From the NCBI GenBank assembly GCA_020621965.1, contig JAHRYV010000011.1:1-64000 (forward strand): DNA of 64,000 bases, written 5' to 3'. The notes under the pieces were generated by a model, which saw only the letters and a program-made list of their open reading frames with translations, had not been told where the DNA came from and made no database searches. The translations under genes were made by a program, and so were the position numbers. This DNA comes from Curvibacter sp. Lineage in GTDB: Bacteria; Pseudomonadota; Gammaproteobacteria; Burkholderiales; Burkholderiaceae_C. Positions 57,459 through 64,000 of this stretch are shown here, piece after piece. The first letter of the stretch is position 1. The number at the start of each line of letters is the position of its first letter.

Positions 57459-58703
57459 ATGAATCAACTCACTCTTTTCCTCCCCTGCGCCGCCGGCGTG
57501 GAGGACTATCTGGCCGCCGAAATCCTGCGGATCACCGACCTGCCGCCGGGCTGCATCACCAAGCAGCGCGGCGGCGTGGCGGTGCGCACTTCGTTTGCGC
57601 ACGCCATGCTGCTCAATCTGTACAGCCGCCTGGCCCAGCGGGTGCTGGTGCTGCTTTCCTACACCGAGTACCGCAACGAGCAGGACCTGTACCGCGCGGC
57701 CGAGGCCGTGGCCTGGGAGCGCTGGTTCACGCCCAAGCAGAGCATCAAGGTCGAGGTCACGGCCCAGCACAGCCCGCTGACCTCGCTCAACTTCGCCGCC
57801 CTCAAGATCAAGGACGCGGTGTGCGACCGTTTCCGGGACAAGGCCAATGGCGTGCGCCCGGACGTCAACACCCAGTGGCCCGATGTGCGCATCTACGCCC
57901 ACCTCACCACCGATACGCTGTCCCTCTACATCGACACCTCGGGCGAACCGTTGTTCAAGCGCGGCTGGCGTGAAGACAAGGGCGAGGCGCCGCTGAAGGA
58001 AACTCTGGCCGCTGCCATGCTGGCAGCCAGCGGCTGGGCCGAGGGCGAGGGCGATCTGCTGCCCTTGTACGACCCCTGCTGCGGCAGCGGCACCATCGCC
58101 ATCGAGGCGGCCCAGATCGCCTGCAATATTGCGGCGGGTTCGATGCGTCGTTTCGCCTTCGAAAAATTCGTGCCCTTTCGCGCGCAGGAGTGGCAGGCCA
58201 TGAAGGCACAGGCCGCCAGCCATGTGGTCAAGCCCGAGCCGGGCCAGGCCAAGCTGGTGTTCGGCAGCGACGTCTCGCACCGCATGGTGGATTTCGCGCA
58301 GCGCAATGCCGAACGCGCGGGCGTGGCCGACGTGATCGAATTCCGCGGCGGTGACGCCTTGCAGCGCATGCCGCCCACGGAGACGCCGGGCGTGATGCTG
58401 GTGAACCCGCCTTACGGCGAGCGCATCGAGGCCGGCGGTTTTGCGGGCACGGCGCGTTTCGGCGCGCGCGAGCTGCCCGAGTCCGAATCGGAAGGCGACT
58501 TCTTCAGCAAGCTGGCCACGCACTGGAAAAAGAACTACAGCGGCTGGACCGCCTGGGTGCTCACACCCGACCTCAAGCTGCCGGGCAAGATGCGGCTGAA
58601 GGAATCGCGCCGCGTGCCCATGTGGAACGGGCCGCTCGAATGCCGGCTGTTCAAGTTCGAGATGATCAAGGGCTCGGCGCGCGAGAAGCCGGTCGACCAA
58701 TGA
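57459..58703 (+). CDS. THUMP-domain class I SAM-dependent RNA methyltransferase (RlmL/YcbY N-terminal-like)
   Basis: THUMP N-terminus; YDPCCGSGTIAIEAAQIACNIAAG; MLVNPPYGERI (NPPY). Confidence 0.92.
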   Translation: MNQLTLFLPCAAGVEDYLAAEILRITDLPPGCITKQRGGVAVRTSFAHAMLLNLYSRLAQRVLVLLSYTEYRNEQDLYRAAEAVAWERWFTPKQSIKVEVTAQHSPLTSLNFAALKIKDAVCDRFRDKANGVRPDVNTQWPDVRIYAHLTTDTLSLYIDTSGEPLFKRGWREDKGEAPLKETLAAAMLAASGWAEGEGDLLPLYDPCCGSGTIAIEAAQIACNIAAGSMRRFAFEKFVPFRAQEWQAMKAQAASHVVKPEPGQAKLVFGSDVSHRMVDFAQRNAERAGVADVIEFRGGDALQRMPPTETPGVMLVNPPYGERIEAGGFAGTARFGARELPESESEGDFFSKLATHWKKNYSGWTAWVLTPDLKLPGKMRLKESRRVPMWNGPLECRLFKFEMIKGSAREKPVDQ

Positions 58704-59113
58704 TCGTGCTGGACACCAATATCGTGCTGGACCTGCTGCTGTTCAGCGATCCGGCCACGCAGCCGCTCAAGGACGCTCTGTCGTCGCGACAGCTGCGCTG
58801 GATCGCCACGCCGGCCATGCGCGAGGAGCTGGAGCGCGTGCTGGCCTACCCGCAGATCGTGCCGCGCCTGGTCTATTACCGTTTGAGCGCGGCCGACGTG
58901 CTGGCCGCCTTCGACCGGCAAGCCGAACTGGTGGCCGTGGCGCCCAAGGCCGAGATGAGCTGCAAGGACCCGGACGACCAGAAATTCATCGATCTGGCGC
59001 TGGCGCACGGCGCGCAGCTGCTGAGCAAGGACCACGCCGTGCTGCGCCTGAAAAAGCGCCTGCTGGCCCGCGGCGTGCTGACCGGCCGGGCGCTGGCCCC
59101 GACCAGCCCCTGA
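58700..59113 (+). CDS. PIN-domain protein (putative toxin-like nuclease)
   Basis: MIVLDTNIVLDLLLF (PIN Asp), CKDPDDQKFIDLALAHGAQLLSKDHAVL; ATGA overlap with upstream methyltransferase. Confidence 0.88.
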   Translation: MIVLDTNIVLDLLLFSDPATQPLKDALSSRQLRWIATPAMREELERVLAYPQIVPRLVYYRLSAADVLAAFDRQAELVAVAPKAEMSCKDPDDQKFIDLALAHGAQLLSKDHAVLRLKKRLLARGVLTGRALAPTSP

Positions 59114-59132
59114 CGAGACCGAGAGCAAGACC

Positions 59133-59921
59133 ATGACATCCACCACCAAGCCTGAACCCGCGGCGCTGCTGGCGCCCGAAGATTTCGACGAACTCGACGC
59201 CATGCTCGACGAGCTGCGCACACGCGACGAGGAGATCCCGCAGTGGGAGTTCTGCGAGGGTGTCCTGGCCGCGCTGATCTGCTGCCGCCGCCCCATCACG
59301 CCGCAGGAATACCTGCCGGTGCTGCTGGGCACGACGGAAGGCGAGCTGGCGCCCTTTGCCGACGCCGCGCAGCGCGACCGTTTTCTGGCGCTGTGGCAGC
59401 GGCGCTGGCAGGAGGTGGCCACGGCGCTGGACGCCGAGGTCGAGAACCTGGAAGACGAAGCCGCCTACCAGCCCGAGGTGATGGACGTGCGCGGCGCCAT
59501 CGCCCTGCTGCCGGCCGAGGAACGCGCGGCGCTGGGCGAGGAGGTGCCGGCCTTTGCCCAGGTCTGGGCCCTGGGGTTCATGTACGCGGTGGAGAACTGG
59601 CCGGAAGAATGGGCGCCGCCGCGCGACAAGGAAGCCGCCCAATGGCTGGACAGCGCGCTGGACGCCATCGTCGCCATGACCGAGGACGACACCGGCGAGC
59701 CGGAGATTGCGCCCTTCAGCGACGACGGCCCGCCTTCGGTCAGCGTCGAGCGCCTCAACGCCTTCGGCGACGCGATCTGGGCGGTCTACGATCTGCGCGA
59801 GCTGTGGCGGAGCATCGGCCCGCGCGTGGAGACCGTGCGCAAGGAAGCCACACCGGGCCGCAACGATCTCTGCTACTGCGGCAGCGGCAAGAAATACAAG
59901 AAGTGCCACGGCGCCACCTGA
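59133..59921 (+). CDS. UPF0149/YecA family protein with SEC-C zinc-binding motif
   Basis: C-terminal CYCGSGKKYKKCHG; N-terminal YecA-like region. Confidence 0.9.
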   Translation: MTSTTKPEPAALLAPEDFDELDAMLDELRTRDEEIPQWEFCEGVLAALICCRRPITPQEYLPVLLGTTEGELAPFADAAQRDRFLALWQRRWQEVATALDAEVENLEDEAAYQPEVMDVRGAIALLPAEERAALGEEVPAFAQVWALGFMYAVENWPEEWAPPRDKEAAQWLDSALDAIVAMTEDDTGEPEIAPFSDDGPPSVSVERLNAFGDAIWAVYDLRELWRSIGPRVETVRKEATPGRNDLCYCGSGKKYKKCHGAT

Positions 59922-59943
59922 GCGGCCCGCCGGCTGTCCGCGG

Positions 59944-60915
59944 CTAGCGCTGCAGCGTGGAGAACTGCCGCCGGTAGGCGGAGGGCGACACGCTGAACGC
60001 GGCCGCGAAATGCTGGCGCAGCGACACGGCCGAGCCGAACCCCGCGTCGGCCGCGACCACCTCCACCGGCTGTTCGGTCGTCTCCAGCAGCCGCTGGGCC
60101 AGCGCGAGACGCTGGTTCAACAACCACTGGCCGACGGTGGTGCCCGTGGCGGCGCGGAAACGGCGCGTGAAGGTGCGCCGGCTCATCAGCGCACGGCGGG
60201 CCAGCTCGTCGAGCTGGTGCGGGCGCTGCGGGTGCCGGCTCAGCCACTCCAGCAAGGGCCGCAGGCGGTCCTGCCCGGCGGCGGCCGGCACCGGTTGCTG
60301 GATGTACTGGGCCTGCCCGCCCTGGCGGTGCGGCGCCACCACCATGCGGCGGGCGGCGCGGTTCGCGGCCTCGGCGCCATGGCGTACGCGCAGCAGATGC
60401 AGGCAACAGTCGATGCCGGCCGCCGTGCCGGCCGACGTCAGCACGTCGCCGTTGTCGACATACAGCACTTCGGGCTGCAGCTGCACGGACGGGTAGCGCC
60501 GGGCGAAGGCCGCCGCCAGGTGCCAATGGGTGGTGGCCGGGCGGCCGTCCAGCAGGCCGGCCTGCGCCACCACAAAGGCGCCCAGGCACAGCCCCACGAT
60601 CGTGGCGCCGCGGCGATGCGCATCCCGCAAGGCCTTGAGCAAGGCGGCCGGCGCGGGTGAGCCGTCGTCGCGCCACGAGGGCACCACCACGATTGCGGCC
60701 CGGCGCAGGGCCTCCAGCCCGTGCGTGGCCTCGATGGTGAAACCGGCGTTGGTGCGCAAGGGGCCGGCTTCGAGCGCGCACACGCGCAGGCGAAAACGTG
60801 GCTGGCCCGCGTCCGTTCGGTCCTCGCCGAACACCAGGCAGGGCACGGAGAGATGGAAGGGGCTGATGCCGTCGAAGGCGACGACGGCGACGGTCTCGGG
60901 CCGTGGGGCAGGCAT
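59944..60915 (-). CDS. GlxA-family transcriptional regulator (DJ-1/PfpI + AraC HTH)
   Basis: VAVVAFDGISPFHLSVPCLVFGE; ARRALMSRRTFTRRFRAATGTTVGQWLLNQRLALAQRLLE. Confidence 0.92.
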   Translation of the reverse strand: MPAPRPETVAVVAFDGISPFHLSVPCLVFGEDRTDAGQPRFRLRVCALEAGPLRTNAGFTIEATHGLEALRRAAIVVVPSWRDDGSPAPAALLKALRDAHRRGATIVGLCLGAFVVAQAGLLDGRPATTHWHLAAAFARRYPSVQLQPEVLYVDNGDVLTSAGTAAGIDCCLHLLRVRHGAEAANRAARRMVVAPHRQGGQAQYIQQPVPAAAGQDRLRPLLEWLSRHPQRPHQLDELARRALMSRRTFTRRFRAATGTTVGQWLLNQRLALAQRLLETTEQPVEVVAADAGFGSAVSLRQHFAAAFSVSPSAYRRQFSTLQR

Positions 60916-61012
60916 GGCCCGATTCTATCGATGAATGGCATTCGGGCTACTTTTCGCAGGACGGGCCGAGGCGAAGAATCGCGCTTCCAGCCAACTGAAC
61001 AGGAGCCTGTCC

Positions 61013-61660
61013 ATGAAGAGCACTCCCCCGCGTCGCGCCCTCGTGGTGATCGACGTGCAAAACGAATATTTCCCGGGCGGCAGCCTGCCCATCGAATACC
61101 CGCCGGTGGAGCAGACCCTGCCCAACATCACCCGGGCCATGGACGCGGCCCGTGCGGCCGGTGTTCCCGTCGTGGTGGTCCGGCACCATGCGCCCCCGGG
61201 CGCGCCCCTGTTCCAGGCCGATGCGCCGCAGGGACAGCTGCATGCCGAGATCGGCCGGCGCCCGCACGACCATCTGATCACCAAGACCTTGCCCAGCGCC
61301 TACACCGGGACCGACCTTGCCGACTGGATCGAGCGCCACCGCATCGGCACGCTCAGTCTGGCCGGCTACATGACACACAACTGTCTTGCGGCCACCGCCT
61401 TCGAGGCCATGCACCGCGGCCTGCAGGTGGAGTTCCTGGCCGATGCCAGCGGCGCCCTGCCTTATGCCAACGCCGCCGGGCGGGCCAACGCGGAGGAGAT
61501 CCACCGGGTATTCAGTGTGGTGTTCCACAGCAACTTCGCGGCGGTGACCACAACCGGCGCCTGGATCGCGGCGATCCAGGCGGGGCAGGGCCTGGCGAAG
61601 GACAACGTGCTGCTGTCGAGCCGTCGCGGGCGGGCTGGCGAGACGGTGCCGAGCCCTTAG
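61013..61660 (+). CDS. Isochorismatase-family cysteine hydrolase
   Basis: ALVVIDVQNEYFPGG; LAGYMTHNCLAATAFEA. Confidence 0.9.
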   Translation: MKSTPPRRALVVIDVQNEYFPGGSLPIEYPPVEQTLPNITRAMDAARAAGVPVVVVRHHAPPGAPLFQADAPQGQLHAEIGRRPHDHLITKTLPSAYTGTDLADWIERHRIGTLSLAGYMTHNCLAATAFEAMHRGLQVEFLADASGALPYANAAGRANAEEIHRVFSVVFHSNFAAVTTTGAWIAAIQAGQGLAKDNVLLSSRRGRAGETVPSP

Positions 61661-61696
61661 CAGCGCAGGGGCGGCGCCCGGGCCAGACGCCGCCCC

Positions 61697-61723
61697 TGTC
61701 ACAAACCGGTCACCTGCCGCGTC
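61697..61723 (+). promoter_or_regulatory. ECF41-type promoter upstream of the sigma factor gene
   Basis: TGTCACA-N16-CGTC. Confidence 0.7.
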
Positions 61724-61757
61724 TTGTGGACAGACCGTACCATTCCCGCACGCCACC

Positions 61758-62645
61758 ATGAGTTCCAGCACCTCGCCCGCCGATCCCGATGCCTACGCCG
61801 CGCTACGGCCGCGGCTGTTTGCCATTGCCTACCGCATGCTGGGCACACGGGCCGACGCCGAGGACGTGCTGCAGGACGCCTGGCTGCGCTGGCACCGCGC
61901 CGACCAGGCGGCCCTGCAGTCGGCCGAGGCCTGGCTGGTGACCGTCGTGACGCGGCTGGCCATCGACCGGCTGCGCGCGGCCAAGACCGAGCGCGAAGCC
62001 TATGTCGGCTGGTGGCTGCCGGAGCCGCTGGTGGCGCTGGATGAGCGCACACCGGAAGCGGCGGCCGAACTGGCGGGTGAGTTGTCCGTGGCCCTGCTCT
62101 GGGTGCTGGAGCGCCTTTCGCCCGAGGAGCGGGCCGCCTTTTTGCTGCGGCAGGTGTTCGATCACGACTATGCCGAGATCGCGACCCTGCTCGACAAGAG
62201 CGAGGCGGCCTGCCGGCAGATGGTGCATCGCGCCTCCGAACGGCTGCAACAGGAGCGGCCCCGCTTCGACGTGCCCAGGGATGTCCATCACCGGGTGGTC
62301 GAGCGCTTCATGCACGCCGCGCGCAGCGGCCAGGCCGAGGCGATCAGGGCGCTGCTGGCCGACGACGTGCAGCTCGTGGGTGACGGCGGCGGCAAGGTGC
62401 CCTCGTTCATGGAGATCCTGCGCGGCGCGCACCGCATCGCCAGCCTGTACGGGGAGCTGTGGAAGCAGCACCCGGAGCGGGTGGTCTATCGCATGGCGCA
62501 GGTCAACGGCGAGCCCGGGCTGCTGCGCTATGTCGAGGGCCGGCTCGAATCGGCGCAGGCCTTCGTGACCGACGGCGAGCGCATCGTTGCGATCTACGCG
62601 GTGCGCAACCCGGACAAGCTCGCCGGTATTCCGTTGCTGCAGTGA
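61758..62645 (+). CDS. ECF RNA polymerase sigma factor, SigJ/ECF41-like with SnoaL-like C-terminal extension
   Basis: Sigma2 (RLFAIAYRMLGTRADAEDVLQDAWLRW), sigma4, then ~100 aa C-terminal extension; adjacent CMD-family gene. Confidence 0.9.
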   Translation: MSSSTSPADPDAYAALRPRLFAIAYRMLGTRADAEDVLQDAWLRWHRADQAALQSAEAWLVTVVTRLAIDRLRAAKTEREAYVGWWLPEPLVALDERTPEAAAELAGELSVALLWVLERLSPEERAAFLLRQVFDHDYAEIATLLDKSEAACRQMVHRASERLQQERPRFDVPRDVHHRVVERFMHAARSGQAEAIRALLADDVQLVGDGGGKVPSFMEILRGAHRIASLYGELWKQHPERVVYRMAQVNGEPGLLRYVEGRLESAQAFVTDGERIVAIYAVRNPDKLAGIPLLQ

Positions 62646-62652
62646 GCCGGGC

Positions 62653-62679
62653 AGTCACAAACGCCTGCCGCACCACGTC
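62653..62679 (+). promoter_or_regulatory. ECF41-type promoter upstream of the CMD-family gene
   Basis: AGTCACA-N16-CGTC, same spacing as 61697-61723. Confidence 0.7.
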
Positions 62680-62745
62680 TTGAGTGCAGGGAGGGCCGCA
62701 TGGGGCGGCCGCCCCGAACCTTCACCCGCACCGAAAGACCAGACC

Positions 62746-63198
62746 ATGACACACACCGCCCGTCTTCCCTATTACCAGCTCGCTCCCCACGCCTTCCAGG
62801 GCCTGCTCGATCTCTCCGCCGTCGTCCACAAGAGCGCGCTCGGCAGCCGTCTGCTGGACCTGGTGTTCCTGCGCGCCTCGCAGATCAACGGCTGCGGCTA
62901 CTGCATCGACATGCACTGGCGCGACCTGGTCGCGCAGGGCGCCGAGCCGCGCCATCTCAACGCCGTGGCGGGCTGGCGCGAAGCGCCGTTTTTCAGCGAA
63001 CGTGAGCGTGCCGCGCTGCGCTGGACCGAGATCGTCACCGCGATACCGCATGGCGACGCGAGCGACGCGGAGTTCGCCCAGCTGCGCGCGCACTTCTCGG
63101 ACGCGGAAATCGCCGACCTCGGTTTTGCCATCGCGACCATCAACGCCTGGAACCTGCTCAACGTGAGCCTGCGCAGCCCGGTGCCGCAGAACCCGTAG
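62746..63198 (+). CDS. Carboxymuconolactone decarboxylase/AhpD-like family protein
   Basis: LRASQINGCGYCIDMHWRD (CxxC...H AhpD-like). Confidence 0.92.
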   Translation: MTHTARLPYYQLAPHAFQGLLDLSAVVHKSALGSRLLDLVFLRASQINGCGYCIDMHWRDLVAQGAEPRHLNAVAGWREAPFFSERERAALRWTEIVTAIPHGDASDAEFAQLRAHFSDAEIADLGFAIATINAWNLLNVSLRSPVPQNP

Positions 63199-63214
63199 TC
63201 GTGAGCCCGACGGC

Positions 63215-64000
63215 TCAGGATCTGCCGAAGAATGTTTTCAACGCCGCCGCCGTCTCGGACGGCAGCTCTTCGGGTATGAAATGCCCGGCCGGCAACCGCT
63301 GGCCGCTCACGTTGCCGGCGCACTGCGCCTGCCAGAGTTCCACTGGTTTGAACAGCCTGTTGACCACACCACGCTCGCCCCACAGCACCAGCGTGTCGCA
63401 GGCTATTCTGTCGCCGTGGGCGCGGCTGGTCCGGTCGTGCTCCAGGTCGATGCCGGCGCTGGCGCGGTAGTCCTCGCAGGCGCCGTGGATGGCCTCGGGC
63501 GTGCAGAAGCAGCGCTCGTACTCGGCCAGGGCCTGCGGCTCGATGTAGCCCAGTCCCTGGCTGCCCCAGCCGCCCAGCTTGGCGTGCAGATAGGTTTTGG
63601 CGTCGGCGCCGATCATCTTCTCCGGCAGCGGCCAGGGCTGGATGAGGTGGAACCAGTGGTAGTAGGCGCGCGCGAACTCCATATTGGTCGCGGCGTACAT
63701 GTCCAGCGTGGGCGCGATGTCGATCACGCAGAGCTTGGCCACCTTCTCCGCATGGTCCAGCGCCAGGCGGTGTGCCACGCGGCCACCGCGGTCGTGGCCG
63801 CAAAGGAAGAATTGCGGACAGGCCAGCTGGTCCATCACGTCCACCAGGTCCTGGGCCATGGCGCGCTTGCTGTAGTTGCCGTGGTCGGGCAGGCCGGCGG
63901 GTTTGGCCGAGTCGCCGTAGCCGCGCAGGTCGGGCAGGACGAGCCAGTAATCGTGCTGCAGCTGCCGGGCCACGCGCTGCCACAGGGCATGGGTCTGCGG
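63215..64000 (-). CDS. Alpha/beta hydrolase, haloacetate (fluoroacetate) dehalogenase-like; 5' end beyond the window
   Basis: PQTHALWQRVARQL...DLRGYGDSAKP, GHDRGGRVAHRLALDH, YHWFHLIQPWPLPEKMIGAD, GHFIPEE; frame open to window end. Confidence 0.85.
   Translation of the reverse strand, partial: PQTHALWQRVARQLQHDYWLVLPDLRGYGDSAKPAGLPDHGNYSKRAMAQDLVDVMDQLACPQFFLCGHDRGGRVAHRLALDHAEKVAKLCVIDIAPTLDMYAATNMEFARAYYHWFHLIQPWPLPEKMIGADAKTYLHAKLGGWGSQGLGYIEPQALAEYERCFCTPEAIHGACEDYRASAGIDLEHDRTSRAHGDRIACDTLVLWGERGVVNRLFKPVELWQAQCAGNVSGQRLPAGHFIPEELPSETAAALKTFFGRS

Noticed and set aside
1-64000. CRISPR arrays, rRNA, tRNA, IS elements or prophage modules
   Set aside because: None recognised: no regularly spaced repeats, transposase, integrase or phage structural ORFs in the track. 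The absence of an integrase is also why the cassette array is called integrase-less only within this window.

Overview
GC-rich, gene-dense chromosomal window that looks like a Burkholderiales/Comamonadaceae beta-proteobacterium (inferred from gene content and synteny, not tested). Most of it is ordinary core genome: leuS-lptE-holA-proA, gshA, kup, argS-SPOR-dsbA, a CoA-linked catabolic operon, rdgC, an ABC transporter operon, an AsmA-like protein, an NCS2 purine permease, gshB, lptA-lptB-rpoN, and an ECF sigma factor next to a carboxymuconolactone decarboxylase-family gene. No rRNA, tRNA, CRISPR array, IS element or prophage was recognised. The most interesting segment is about 28.83-31.6 kb, an AT-richer island between a sirtuin gene and a methyltransferase gene. 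It looks like an integrase-less integron gene-cassette array (CALIN-like): minus-strand ORFs, each followed by an attC-like imperfect palindrome bounded by AAC...GTT triplets. The cassettes encode two HEPN-like proteins (R-N-x3-H motifs) and a PD-(D/E)XK-like nuclease paired with a small unknown protein. Other points of note: (i) two near-identical ECF41-type promoters (TGTCACA/AGTCACA-N16-CGTC) upstream of the sigma factor and of its CMD neighbour; (ii) a tight cluster of small indels that breaks malate synthase G, and a single frameshift in a Bug-type solute-binding protein; (iii) a roughly 0.6 kb nested inverted-repeat element between kup and dsbA, with a related solo copy upstream of lptA. 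leuS is cut by the window start and a haloacetate-dehalogenase-like hydrolase by the window end.
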